A DNA stretch of 64,000 bases from Ochotona curzoniae. Lineage: Eukaryota; Chordata; Mammalia; Lagomorpha; Ochotonidae. The notes beneath the pieces are model-generated. The model saw only the letters and a program-made list of their open reading frames with translations, was not told where the DNA came from and did no database searches. Below, in pieces: positions 10,825 through 22,190 of the stretch (the first letter of the stretch is position 1; each line of letters starts with the position of its first letter). Where the stretch lies: the NCBI RefSeq assembly GCF_017591425.1, contig NW_024464918.1, positions 24,022,001-24,086,000 of the forward strand, written 5' to 3'. A program made the position numbers and the translations under genes.

Positions 10825-11122
10825 AGTTGCATTTAAGAATATTTATATTTATATTTAATGTATTAGCCAGAGTTAGAAAGAGGGAGAAAGAGAGAGACAA
10901 AGGGTCACAGAGAACGAGTGAATGTTGGCTCGCTCTCCAAAGGCTCTCAAAAGAGCTGGGCTCGTCAGAAGCCAGGAACCAGGCAGGCACAGAAGGACGT
11001 AGGCTGTCCTTGACCACTTTCCGAGTCACATTAGCAGGGACCTGGGTTGGAAGGAGAGCAGCTGGGATTTGGACTGATGCCTATGTGGGATGCTGGCCCT
11101 GCGATGCCACAGCACTGGCCCC
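10825..11122 (-). mobile_element. C-SINE, antisense
   Basis: A GAGAGAGACAAAG tract, 'gaagccaggaaccaggcagg', 'gggatttggactgatgccta', TGTGGGATGCTGGCCCTGCGATGCCACAGCACTGGCCCC head. The 127-codon open frame across it is SINE sequence. Confidence 0.9.
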
Positions 11123-11144
11123 AGCCACCCGTTTTTTTGTTGTT

Positions 11145-11215
11145 TGTTCTAGAGGCACCTACATCCAGAACTATTAAATGCTCAATAAATGTTTGCTGAG
11201 AAAGAATGAATTATC
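11145..11215 (+). mobile_element. L2 LINE 3' end
   Basis: 'attaaatgctcaataaatgt' followed by TTGCTGAGAAAGAATGAAT is the characteristic L2 3' terminus (GCTCAATAAATGTTTGTTGAATGAATGA). Confidence 0.75.
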
Positions 11216-11791
11216 TTAAGCAAAGAAAAGAAAATCTTCCAACTTTTTAATTAGAAATATTTGCATCTATACCCTTCTAACTAGAGAGAGATACATCTAA
11301 AGATATGGATGGATAAAGAGTTTGATAGGATAATTAACATTTTTCTGAGGAGACTATTTAATCAGTATACTCACTGAACCCTGCATTACATAGTCAGAAG
11401 AAATTCGATGTAAAAATATGCAGTGTGTGAAAACTAAAATATAAGTGCAGGCAATAAAAAATGCTTTGAACCTGTCAGATTACAAGCAAGAAAAACAATG
11501 TGATCATTACAGCAAGAGAGATTAATGATTCTTTTCTCAGCTTAAATCTTTGTCCATTAGGTGATCTATTTCTTTTCCTAGAAATATGTTTGTAAGCACT
11601 AAATTACAGGCCCATCCTTATGGACAGGGTTTTTTGGGCATGTTCTAGAACTGCTGGGCTTTAAGCTTCTACACTTGTCTGAAAGAATAATGGCTAACAC
11701 AGGTAGGGGGAGCATCAGTTACCCCCAGGATTCTGGTGTCCTCTCTGACAGTGGCTGATATAAATGCTGGAGTACTTTCAGAACAAAGAAT

Positions 11792-11832
<41 letters not shown>

Positions 11833-12389
11833 GGCACACAGCATTTCAGTGAAGACTACCCTATGATTCCTTGTCTGCCACAGCCTGCTATGGGAGAGTT
11901 CAGCAAGTTCACTGCTCTGTCATTCTTCTGAGCCAAATGCCCCTGCTATCAAACCATGTCACTCCTGTATCATAGCCAGCTTTGGCTCAGTAGTGGCCTA
12001 CCTCAGGCCTCGGCCCATGATGTCGTTCCCTAGGTCTAGGACAAGAGATGAGTAAAAGTACGTCCGTCCCCAGGGCTTAAAGTATGTCCATCCTCATTTA
12101 CGTATTTGAAAAGTATTTTCTCTACTGTGTCGGGTGTTGTGCTTAGTATAGAACGTGAATGCAGTCCAAGCTTTGTTTCGAAAGCTTGTGTGTCTCTATT
12201 ATGTACTAAGGGAGAACACGTCTCGACATAATCTGTATTTTTAGTTTGATGACCTGATAAAGGAAGAATAGTCTGGGTGTGAAATTGGAAGGGTTAAATC
12301 TCAACACTTACATATTTTTAATGGTTCTGAAAACATGAAGAAATAACGTACCTACTGGAAAATGTATCTGCCTGGAATCAGAGTTCTAT
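11216..12389. other. unique noncoding sequence with a CA microsatellite
   Basis: No gene seen. The (CA)n at 11795-11830 is the only clear repeat. Confidence 0.5.
11795..11830. repeat. (CA)18 microsatellite
   Basis: Uninterrupted dinucleotide run, likely polymorphic. Confidence 0.97.
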
Positions 12390-12500
12390 GAATTAAAATC
12401 TGGGTTCTCATACTTGTTATATGGTTTTGAGAAAATTTATTACTTTTAGTATTAGTTTCATTATATTTACATTGGAATGACTAAATTAAACACAAAGTGC
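12390..12500 (-). mobile_element. probable MIR SINE, antisense
   Basis: 'aaatctgggttctcatactt' then TATATGGTTTTGAGAAAATTTATTAC parallels the antisense MIR core (CTGGGTTCAAATCCTGGC...GTGTGACCTTGGGCAAGTTACTTA). Diverged. Confidence 0.5.
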
Positions 12501-12879
12501 CTACTACAGTCATTATATGAACATTATATGTGCATGGGAGAAAGCCAGTATAATATTACAAGTGCAATGAGTGTTTGGAACGATGATTAAGATGCTTCTT
12601 GGGATACCCACGTGCCCGGTTGGAGTGCCTGGGTGCAAGAGGCAGCTCTGCTTCCAAGTCCAACATTTTTTCAGACAGCAGATGATGGCTGAAATAATTG
12701 CTATGCTGGCACCCACAGAAGACACCTGACTTGAGTTTGTGGATGTTTTTATAATGAATAAGTGAATGGATGATCCCTCAGTCTATCTTTAGTAAAACTA
12801 CACAAATTTTTAAACAAAACAAATGAAAAAGTAGAATACATTTAAAATATCGCAAGTGCCTAGTTGTGGAAGGCAGTTA

Positions 12880-12963
12880 ATGGACCGTCTTCATTTATAG
12901 TTATGTGACTCCGAATAAGTTAATTCATCTCCCAGAACCTCAGTTTCTCTAACTATTCAGAAG

Positions 12964-13007
<44 letters not shown>

Positions 13008-13100
13008 TAATAATACTGCTTTCACTGGATTGTTGTGATTGTGACTGTCAGGATCTTGAAAACAAGGCACTATTATGTTAGCAATAGTGCTTCATTTTTA
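12880..13100 (-). mobile_element. MIR SINE, antisense, interrupted by AAT microsatellite
   Basis: 'tatgtgactccgaataagtt' and CCCAGAACCTCAGTTTCTC match the antisense MIR core. The AATAATAATA stretch normal in MIR has expanded to about 50 bp. The downstream arm reads CACTGGATTGTTGTGATTGTG (MIR: AGGGTTGTTGTGAGGATT). Confidence 0.8.
12966..13015. repeat. (AAT)n microsatellite
   Basis: About 16 trinucleotide units with one interruption (AATATAAT), grown from the AATAATAAT segment of a MIR. Confidence 0.95.
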
Positions 13101-13929
13101 TTTGTTATGCCAGTTTTTTTTACATGTATCATGTTTCATTTTTTTAATCAGGAAAAATAATCAGCTTCATTTTTCTGAAAAGAAAAAGTCTTTTTTCATT
13201 TGAATGTTTCCAAATGAATAACAATCAGAAAGTAAAAAAGAATCAGCTAATCAGTTGCATCTACTCCATCACGCCTGGTGAGAGTCACTGAATGCGAGAA
13301 GATAACCCCAGCACTGAGGCATCCCTTGTCCTGGAATACAGCATTGAGGTGCTCAAAGACTACCACCATCCTGGATTGGAGAATTTAAAACTGTAACAGT
13401 AGAATAGCCCTTCAACTTGGTGCTGTCATACTTTTTGTACTGTGTGGAAATTCAATTAATCCAGTTAATTAAAAGCTGATGAACCCAGAGTGAATTCTAT
13501 TAATTAGTGATTCAGCATCAAGTCCTAGCAGACCACACAGGACTTTCCCTCAAAGCTCACAGATGGCTGCCCAATCCTAGCTGTCATATTTGCATGTCAC
13601 TGTTTTTGGAGATGGAGAAAAGATGAAATAAACCTATGATGATTCCCAGACCAGGGTCCATATGTGTGGTCTCAGGGAACTATGAGTTCCCCACAAGAGT
13701 TTTAAAATGCTTCCTTTCTATTTAAACAGCCATGTAAAGTAATGCAGGATTCTGAATACTCCATGTAATAGCCTTAAATGGAGCATGGCCACATTTCTCT
13801 TTGAGCTCATGAATCATATCAAGGTTATGTGATTAACTTTGGAATAGTCTCATTGACATAACCATTTCCTTACGGTCTGTCCTGAGAAGCATCAGAAATG
13901 CCCATCTAGCGTCACTTCTAAGCCCAAGT
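13101..13929. other. unique noncoding; TAAT-rich block near 13450-13510
   Basis: No gene. CAATTAAT (13453), GTTAATTAAA (13464) and TATTAATTAGTG (13498) are closely spaced homeodomain-type TAAT sites in repeat-free sequence, an arrangement seen in developmental enhancers. This is inference only. Confidence 0.45.
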
Positions 13930-14110
13930 GTGGCTAACATTTATTTCTGTCCAACTCCTTGGGATGCTTTACAAGTGCTAATTCTCAGGATGTGATAATG
14001 GTTTATATTATCTGTGTCAGGTTTTGAAGCTCAGAGAGGCGAACAGCTCCTCTAATTCACACAGCTGGTTAGCTTGGGTCTAGACCCTGTGATTGATTGG
14101 GTCATGACCC
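13930..14110 (+). mobile_element. diverged MIR SINE
   Basis: GATGCTTTACAAGTGCTAATTCTCA, 'tgaagctcagagaggcgaac' and CACACAGCTGGTTAGC follow the MIR core (GAAACTGAGGCACAGAGAGG...CACACAGCTAGTAAG). Confidence 0.7.
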
Positions 14111-14499
14111 TGTCATGATGGCACCTGAAAGATCAGGCCGGTGGGTGACATTTTAGGTTCAAAAACTCCTGTGATCACAGCAATGTTGCCCAAGTGTCCA
14201 TCAGTGATTTTTTTTAAAAAACTGGGATAAAGTAAAAAGAAAAACCAGTTATCCATATGACTGGGTAACTGCTTGGTATGATGGAAGAGATTTGGAAATG
14301 CAGAATTAGCCACATATTCACATAGTTCTTTATTATGCTCAGAAAAGCTTTGTCATTGAAACTTGAGTCATGTTTGTTCTTAGCCTGACTTAAGCATCCT
14401 TCTCATTTGGAAATGATACTGGCGAACTGATTTGTATATGTTTCATAAGACATACTTAAAGTACGAATAATAACCTTAGCAGCAGTTGTCTTAGATAGT

Positions 14500-14735
14500 A
14501 TTATTCTTAAATTTTTATATGCGAGGGAGAGAGAGACAAACAACAGGTCGTAGTAAGAACTCCATTCTGCTGGTTGAGTATTCCAATGCCAACCACAGCT
14601 AAAAATGGGCCAGAACAAACCAAGAGGTTGAAGCTCCATCCATGTTTCCCACAGGGATGGTAGGAGTCCAAGTGTTTGGATCATTTCTGCTACCTTCCAG
14701 GGTGCGCCAGAGAAGGCAGCTGAAATCAGGAGTGA
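14500..14735 (-). mobile_element. old C-SINE, antisense
   Basis: GCGAGGGAGAGAGAGACAAAC, 'aatgggccagaacaaaccaa', 'gttgaagctccatccatgtt', AGTCCAAGTGTTTGGATCATTTCTGC. Diverged, and the head is lost. The 132-codon antisense open frame here spans this SINE and flanking L1. Confidence 0.7.
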
Positions 14736-14814
14736 GAAGTCAGCTGAAAGCTGATTATTGGGATCAGAGTTACCATAATATGTGTTAGAATTACATAGCA
14801 TGCGAATGTGACTA

Positions 14815-14950
14815 CTGCTGAAAATAATTTACTGTATATTTAAAATAGCTAAAAGAGGATTTTGAATGATGCCAACTCAAAGAACATGTATGTATTATTC
14901 TGATTTGATTATTATACATTGTCTACTGTTTCAGACAAAATTAGGCAAAC
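14815..14950 (+). mobile_element. L1 3' UTR fragment
   Basis: 'tttactgtatatttaaaata' continuing GCTAAAAGAGGATTTTGAATG, and 'ctgatttgattattatacat', follow the L1 3' UTR (TTTATTGTATATTTCAAAATAGCTAGAAGAGAGGATTTTGAATG...CTGATTTGATCATTACACATTGT). Confidence 0.85.
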
Positions 14951-15794
14951 TGAAATGCACGTTAGTCAAAACTCATGAAACTTAATATTTAATATCTGAG
15001 CATATTAAAATGTGTCCAAGTTAAGATTAATGAACATATATTAATGAATTTATAGAAAATATAATTATTTTGAGTTTTAATAAAAATTAAGAATTATAAG
15101 CAAGGCCATTCCCAGCTGTTTAAAAATTAAATTAAGGCCTATCTCAGTAAAACATTGTGCTCTAAGCACACAACTATACCGATGAACAAATAGCAAATAA
15201 TTCAAAAATAGAACTAATTATTTATGCAGATATAGTATTCAATACAGTCAATAGCTCAAAAACAGTATGTTTAAATGACCCTTTAAAAAGATAATATCAG
15301 GATCACCGATAAGCTTTATGGATGTCTTACACCAAGATAAGCTCAAAGGAATCATATATTTAATAGAAAAAGGAAATAAAGAACTAAAGAAACCATAAGT
15401 GCATTTCTTGTCACATTGGAAGTGTACATGAGTGCATGCTTCTTAACTGAGACTCAAAATTTAGACATCTATGGGAAAGGTCATATACAGGTGCCCATAA
15501 CAAGGAAGAAATGGAACCAAAGAGCTACAATGAGTGTATGCATGGCTTCTTACCATCACAGTAAACAGAGAAGTGGCATCCTGTGTTGAATTGCATTTTA
15601 CAAGTTATTGAAATAAGGGTGGCTATTTATTAGGTATGAAGAATTTCCGAAAACAGAAGAAAAATTCCGATATCCCAACAGAATTATGAATGAAAGATGA
15701 TTGGAGACTGTTTACAATCATAAAAATGGTAACAAATTGAGAAGTTGGTTGACCTCACTCTTGAAAATTAAAGATCACTGAAAAAAAATTAGCT
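14951..15794. other. AT-rich noncoding, probably old L1-derived in part
   Basis: Strongly A/T-rich with the feel of decayed LINE sequence, but no landmark I can name. No gene. Confidence 0.4.
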
Positions 15795-16230
15795 TTTTTT
15801 TTTTTGGCCATCAGAGTGGCAAAAGTCCAAAAGTTATACAATAGTCTCTGTTATTATGAAAAATGAGCAACCTTATGTTTTGCTGGCATGTATGCAAAAA
15901 TGAAATTTGGTATTGTATTAAAATAACATATTATGTACCTTTTGGAAACCAGTCTTCTAAAGACTTGACCTTCAAATGTATTGACTAAAAAAAAAAATTG
16001 AAAATACGTATCCAAAAGTTTATTCATTGCAGATGTATAGACTGGGAGCAACATGAATACATACCACTAGGGCACTGGTTGAATTGGTATAATTATACAC
16101 GGAGTCCTGTGCAGTTACAAAACAAGACAGGGAAGTCATGGTGAGCTATTCCTTGTGGGTACTGAGAGAGAAAACAATAGGATAAAAACTGTGTACAATA
16201 TGCCATAATTATCTTCAAAAATATTTTAGA
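15795..16230 (+). mobile_element. old L1M ORF2 end / 3' UTR
   Basis: 'agtttattcattgcagatgt', 'gactgggagcaacatgaata', 'gggcactggttgaattggta' and 'gaaaacaataggataaaaac' follow the terminal segment of ancient L1M elements (TTCATTGCAGCATTG...GATTGGAAACAACCTAAATG...GGGGACTGGTTAAATAAATT). Decayed. Confidence 0.75.
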
Positions 16231-16366
16231 GTGATAAATATAGATAAAATAGCATTTGATGAGAACTATACTTTGAATATTCTTTGTTCTGTAGATTAAA
16301 CAATTCTTTAAATAGCTTGCTTATAAAACAAGATCAAAGACGTCACTAAAAAATATACCAAACACA

Positions 16367-16402
16367 CCAGTTCTTTCTACAGCTGGTGGTAGAAAGCACT
16401 GG
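16367..16402. repeat. 14 bp inverted repeat, 36 nt hairpin
   Basis: CCAGTTCTTTCTAC (16367-16380) pairs with GTAGAAAGCACTGG (16389-16402), with one mismatch, around loop AGCTGGTG. No terminator-like T-run follows. Function unknown. Confidence 0.8.
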
Positions 16403-16439
16403 AAAAATAATTATACCAAGGAAATATAATGCTTTGGGT

Positions 16440-16660
16440 ATTTTTCATTTCATTTTATTTTGCTTTTAAGTTATGCATAAGATTTTACATATTTATGGAA
16501 TATAATATTTTGAAAAATGCATACTTTGTGTAATGTGAACATCCTCAGTGGGGAAAAAATTAACAAAGAAGAAATATTATGAAAACAAAAATCTGCTTCA
16601 GTACCCTTCTACTCTTGGTAGTTTCATTCTGTGTTTGCTTGTACTGTGGGACATCATTTA
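16440..16660 (-). mobile_element. L1 3' end, antisense
   Basis: 'attttacatatttatggaat' then ATAATATTTTGAAAAATGCATACTTTGTGTAATG matches antisense L1 3' UTR (GTACATATTTATGGGGTAC...GATACATGCATA...TGTGTAATGATCAAATC). Confidence 0.65.
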
Positions 16661-17899
16661 TAATCATGTGAGATTTTGATTATGTCTTCTTGTGTTTTGA
16701 GAGTTTGAATTCTAGTTTGTAAAGAAAGGAGATTCAGAAAAGTTAAGGCAAAACCTTCGTTTTCTAATTTGAATTTCTAGTCTCACTATGAATTTATAAT
16801 TGCGCTTTATGTTAACTAGTTTCAAACTATTTTCACTGAAAAAGTCTAAAAACAAAAGCAAATGCAAAATCACTGAACTCCTCCAGAATTTATATTGTGG
16901 TGTTGAAATTTCTTTCTTTCTAATATGAATCAGTCATCCTAGAGGAAATGATAGATTTCAACTTTGGGGCAAGAAATGTTCTAGATGAACCTGATATATT
17001 TTGTCTTAAGAGAAAAGAAAATACCATTTGATGTCTAATTCAGCCAAATGCCAGGTACTCTTAGAGTTTTGTCAATAGTACTTAAGAGAATTAGGAGTAT
17101 CTAGAACCATGCAGTGATATGTACTGATAATTGAACGTGGGGCAATTTGAGAATCAATGGAGACAGCAAATGCGATGTATTATGGCACATTAAATATAGT
17201 AAATACTTGAATTAATAATAAAATAAAACATAACTTCAAATAAGTGGTCATTGTTGAAGGATACTAGACAAATGGCTCGTTAGTTAAATATAACTAGACC
17301 AAGATAAATAATCAAGTATCCTGTCTTTCCCAACAAGCCACATTGCTGGATAAAGATAAAAAATTTGTCTTTAGAGAAATATTTGAGTCAGTCAATGAAT
17401 AAGAATTGCTAGAACAAAGTATTACTGTTGTGTGGTTCCCATTGAATAGATGTGTAATACGCAATATAGAGTCACTGATATTCAGCAGGTGGTAATATCA
17501 CAGTATAATGACCCAAAACCTCATGATATTCATAATATATTCATGGGAAAAACTGAAGTATGAATTAGACCTGAGTTGATGGGGCCTCGTAAAGCAGCCA
17601 TCTCAAGGCGGGACACAGAACATAGAGGTGCATCATAAGAGCAAAGTACCGCATCCGTGAAATGTGAACCAAGGTAGATGTTACAGCCCAGTTGTTCGGG
17701 AAATAAATGCAAAAGAAAAACCATTTAGGTGAAACAAAGGAACTCCATAGATTAAATTCTATATTCATATTGCAGAGAGTAATCTTATTTTTTCTGGTTC
17801 AAACAAATTAGCTGAATGTCATCATGCTAGGAAAATATTAAAATATATGCAGATTATATTGAGGTTATGTTAACAAAAAGCAAATATGTAAAACGGATG
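16661..17899. other. AT-rich noncoding sequence
   Basis: No gene. Composition suggests decayed repeat plus unique DNA. 17440-17760 contains overlapping antisense open frames with no family match. Confidence 0.45.
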
Positions 17900-18035
17900 G
17901 TTTCAAAATGATAGAAAAGGCAGAGGGGAGGTCCAAGTGCAGCATAGTTATAGTTGGTAATTACTGAATGTAGGACATGAATATATGGAAATTCACGATT
18001 TTTTTTTTTGACTGTTTAAATTTTCCAGCGCCAAA
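17900..18035 (+). mobile_element. possible ancient L1M 3' terminus
   Basis: 'gaatgtaggacatgaatata' and TGACTGTTTAAATTTTCC, after a 10-T run, resemble old L1M tails (…TGTTTGAAATTTTCCATAATAAA). Confidence 0.4.
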
Positions 18036-18127
18036 CAGGAGAACTGACATAATTGTAAAATATAACATTTCATGTGGAGGTAGAAGTTTTCTAATGTTTT
18101 TACTTTGTGACACATGTCACCTTATTT

Positions 18128-18458
18128 TTTAAAGGGGCTTATTTATTTGAGAGTGAGCGTTACCAAGCAAGAGGGAGAAAGAGTCAGTGACAGAGTGGCC
18201 TTCTGTTTTGGTTTGCTGTCAGATGGCCACAGGGGCCAGCAGCAGACCAAGCTGAAGCCCAGAGTCAGAGTCTCATCTGGTCTCTCACATGAATGTCCGG
18301 GACCCAAAGCTTGTTCCATCATGCACTGTTCTTCCCAGACCATGAGCAGGAAGCTGGATTGGAAGCGGAGCAACCAGGACACTAACTGGCACCCATATGG
18401 AATGCCAGCCAGCATGATGGGTGTTGGCCTTACCTGCTATGCCACAGTGATAGCCATA
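18128..18458 (-). mobile_element. C-SINE, antisense, full length
   Basis: GGGGCTTATTTATTTGAGAG start (tail side), 'caggaagctggattggaagc', GGAGCAACCAGGACACTAACTGGCACCCATATGG, head CTGCTATGCCACAGTGATAGCC. The open frames of 90-121 codons over it are SINE-derived. Confidence 0.9.
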
Positions 18459-18879
18459 TATATAATTCTTTTGTATTAAGTTTTTAAAAATAAATGCTTA
18501 GATACTATGTTATACAAGTTACAGGGTAAATATATAAAAAATAGTTGCAAAAGTTATAACTTATTAAAATGAAGCAAATGTATGATTTACATAAAACCTA
18601 TTAAAATATAAAAATATATTTACCATACTATACATGCATTTTGAAAACATGATGCTATCCACTGAGACTATGACCTCATTGAAATTCTCCACCAATTTTA
18701 TTTCCCTGTATGTCCACTCTGTGAAAATCTCCTGAGCAACTTCCCTTAAAGGCTTAAACTGCCTACCAGATCTTTTTCTCTAATCTGAACAGTTCTTAAG
18801 TCAATTAGTTTTTCTCAGATTTTGACAACTCAATTCTCTAGTTCTCTCTTTCTTACTCAAATATATTAACAATTATTGT

Positions 18880-19165
18880 TTGTTTTTATTTTGTTTGAAA
18901 TGCAGAGGTTTCCAGTGGGGAGGTGTTGGACAGACAGACTTCTTAGATCTACCCATTCACTCCCTGAATGCCCTCAACAGCCATGACCTGGCTAGGTCCA
19001 AACCTGCAATGCAATCCAAGTGAGTGGTGGGGAGGCAAGTACTTTCGTGGTTAATCAACTGCTGTGTCCGAGGGTGAGCATTACCTGTAAATTGGATCTG
19101 AAGTGGAGTAGCTGGGACTAGAGCAAGATACTTTGTTTTGAGTCATAGGCACCAGAAATGGTAGC
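18880..19165 (-). mobile_element. C-SINE, antisense, diverged
   Basis: 'gatctacccattcactccct', 'cagccatgacctggctaggt', 'ctgaagtggagtagctggga', CTAGAGC. Head heavily decayed. Confidence 0.8.
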
Positions 19166-21819
19166 TTTGATGACATATCAGATGTCCTCAAGAGAAAAAT
19201 GTTATTTTTACATGACATCACTTACTTATTTACTTACCATCTATTCATGTATTGACTCAATTTCCCTGGGATAAATAAGGTCCCTGTTGTTACGCTTGAC
19301 TGCTTAGTCTGTGACCTAGGAGCACAGAGAGAAGTCTTTGGAGAAGTAAGTCTGTTTACATGGCTAGGAAACAATGTCTTGAATTTGAAAATTTTCATAG
19401 CATTTTCCAGCTTTTTAATTCTACAGAACACTGTTTCTATCATTCCTGTCTTTCTGGCATACATTTTCACATCACGAAATTAGTAATTTACCTTTGTGTT
19501 TGCAGAAAAATAGGCTTCACTTCAGCCATTTCTTCAGTGGGCTACTGAAAAAGGTTTGAGGTATCCTATGGAGTGGATAACATTGAGTTCAACTACTCAC
19601 CTAATTGAAGAAAATTGTATTAATATGCTGCTTCCCTCCTGCATAATTATGAAGAAAGTTAAATCTTAAATAATTCTATAATGAATTCATTATCAATGTC
19701 TATTCAGAAATCCAACATTTTGCAGGGTCATTCATGTAGAATTTTGCACTGCTAGGAATCCTCTTGTTTGCATGAAGTTTTCTGTGCTGTTTTCCAGCAC
19801 ATCATAAATATTCCATGCGAAGATGGCATGGTGCGCAACATGGGTGAGTCTTCTCCGAGTTGAAAGCAAGCAGCCTGAGAGAGACGATCCGTGTAGAGCT
19901 TCTCAACAGCCCTGGGCTGAGAAAATCAATCCAAGGCTCCCTGGTAGCCCATTCACAGTAAAATGACTGGAAATTCTGATGTATTCTCTGCTCCCATGGA
20001 ATGAAAAACACGCTCGTTGTTTGAAGAGCATACTTCTCAACAAATCTGTCAAGAGGAAAGTCATCTACCCAGGAACTTCCATTTTTAAGAACCATGCAGT
20101 TCAGTGGTATCCCCAAGCAGAAATTCACTTTTAAGTTACAAGAGCTTCAGGGAAATGTAGCGTTAAATTCAGAAATAGAATATTACAGTAGAGATTCATG
20201 GCTCTATCCTCAGAACTGCATGAATCAAGATATGTTTATTCCAAGTAAATATGTTGCTAAAACAAGTTATAAATATGTGACTTTTCACGAATTGACTTTA
20301 ATATACTTGGGAGTATTTATAAACAATGACAAACTCTAGGGGCTACACAATAAAAGTGAATCATCTTGATACAGAAAACAAAACCCTTAATGTTGGGAGG
20401 TTGTCCAAGTAATGTAATATTGCTCATGCAGAGTTGGAAATGCAACTGTGGATGTGCTGATATGACTCAGTACACTGTGGATCTAGAACTCATAGTTTTG
20501 CAAATTCAAAAACCCATGTCATTTGATTTAACCACGTACAGTACACAGTTGAACTCATTCTAGCTGATGTGTTCTAGTTTAATGGTTAGGATTATTTAAT
20601 GAAAAAAACCTTATTTATTAGCATCCTAGAATTCCTTCTTCTATTGATGTTTACCTCTGGTGTAAATAATTTTTTTTGAAAGCATGTGAGTGAGTGTATT
20701 GCCTCACTTGGACTGTATGTTGGCACTTCTACATTGAAAGAAAATTGTGATGACTGGGGTTCCTCGGTATGGGAACTCAGACTTGTGGTTTGTGGGATTT
20801 TTTTAAAAGGTTTGCTCCTGAGATCAAACCTGCAAAAAGATGCATAATTGATTAAGATGAGAAGCTGTGATTCCAGTATTGATATCCCTTAGTCAACTCA
20901 ACATGAGTTAGAATGAAAATCTCCTTGGTCAACTGTTGAGTACTGGGATGAAGGCCTTTGTAATACCAAGTAATACAAATCACCAAATTGTAACCTAGGA
21001 GGGCATGAGCCAGGCAGCTCTCTCTGCATCTGAGTTAATTCCTGTTGAGGTTGGTATGCTTTGTCCACTACTTTGTTTTAGCAAGTAAGGCAATACATTT
21101 TAAAAATTAGACTAAAAATGATGGAATTTGAGCATTTAATTGCACTTTCTACTACAGACATTTTAAAAGAGAATGGGTATTTTGAATCAACATGGACTAC
21201 TGTAAGTGCTACTAAGCTGGTCTCTTCCCTTTGGCCTTTTCTTTTTTTTCTTGCCATTTGCCACCTGGAATTCAAAGTGGTTGTATTTGGATGTACTTTT
21301 GCTTTAAGGCTCCAGTGATTTTCCATAGTCATAGCAATAAACTCACAACACTTAAAAATACAGATGACTCTTGCCTTAAATGGTTTGTCTTAATCTTAAA
21401 ACTTCATGAGGATGCAAAAAACGATACACTTTAGTAGAAATTTGACTTTGAAATTTGAATTTGGATCTTTAACTGGGTTGACAGAGTATTCTATGTTCTA
21501 ATGAAGCTGCGTAGTAACAGTGAGCTGCAGGTCCCAGTCATGTATCCAATCACCAGGGTGAACAAATGGCACTCTACACTGTACTTTGTTGCTCAACTGT
21601 AGTTTAAGTAGTTTAGGTATTGAATACAACTTAAATATATATTTTTAGTTGTAATTGTTGTTTATGGCTGTGATCTCCATTGTAAACCAAGGATTGTTCC
21701 TAATGCCACGAATCTGCATTTGAACTGTGTCTTGCATAATTCTTCAGACTCCTTCTTGATCTTAGAAATCTGACTGCTAAAACTCAAGACATTTGAATTG
21801 TACAAAAACCCACAAGCAA
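19166..21819. other. 2.6 kb repeat-poor sequence
   Basis: No recognised transposon. The first part (about 19800-20130) has locally raised CpG and a 108-codon antisense open frame with no known family, plus the exon-like signal at 19798-19843. The rest is unique AT-rich sequence. It could hold noncoding exons or regulatory elements; nothing proves it. Confidence 0.5.
19798..19843 (+). other. exon-like segment with acceptor and donor
   Basis: A pyrimidine-biased stretch ending TTTTCCAG precedes 19798, and GTGAGT follows at 19844. The 46 bp between are open in two frames. One encodes HIINIPCEDGMVRNM, which I do not recognise. Good splice sites occur by chance many times in 64 kb, so this is a candidate only. 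Confidence 0.2.
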
Positions 21820-22190
21820 ATCGCCAACTCTCTCATCTCTAGGCCTTTGCACATTGTTTGCTCTGTGACTATAAATATAGTTCTCTCTCTCTCTCATCAC
21901 TCTATTTGGGCTCATTTCTCCTAATCCCTCTTCCCTCCCTACATTTTATGTTTAACAGGCCCTGTTCCTCCGCCAAGCCTTGTTCTTCTCCTTTGTACAG
22001 ATAATATCATTATGTAACCTGTGTATTGTAATTTAGTGTTAACTTACTTCATCCTGCCAAACTAACCTCTCACCGTAATATGAAAATATAAGCATCATAA
22101 GCCTAAGAACTATATCTTACTCATCCTGTATCTAGCACAGTGCTGGCATATGATGTATACTCAGTAAATATTTACTGAAAGTTTCATGAT
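21820..22190 (+). mobile_element. L2 LINE 3' end
   Basis: 'aggcctttgcacattgtttg' near the start, and 'tctagcacagtgctggcata' with ACTCAGTAAATATTTACTGAAAG at the end, are L2 3' UTR landmarks (GGCCTTTGCACATGCTGTTCC...CTAGCACAGTGCCTGGCACATAGTAGGCACTCAATAAATATTTGTTGAA). About 20-30% diverged by eye. Confidence 0.85.

Noticed and set aside
10794..11177. 127-codon plus-strand frame
   Set aside because: Most of it is the antisense C-SINE at 10825-11122.
14403..14801. 132-codon minus-strand frame
   Set aside because: Runs across an old C-SINE and L1-flanking DNA; translated product has no family resemblance.
18114..18479. 121-codon plus-strand frame
   Set aside because: Coincides with the C-SINE at 18128-18458.
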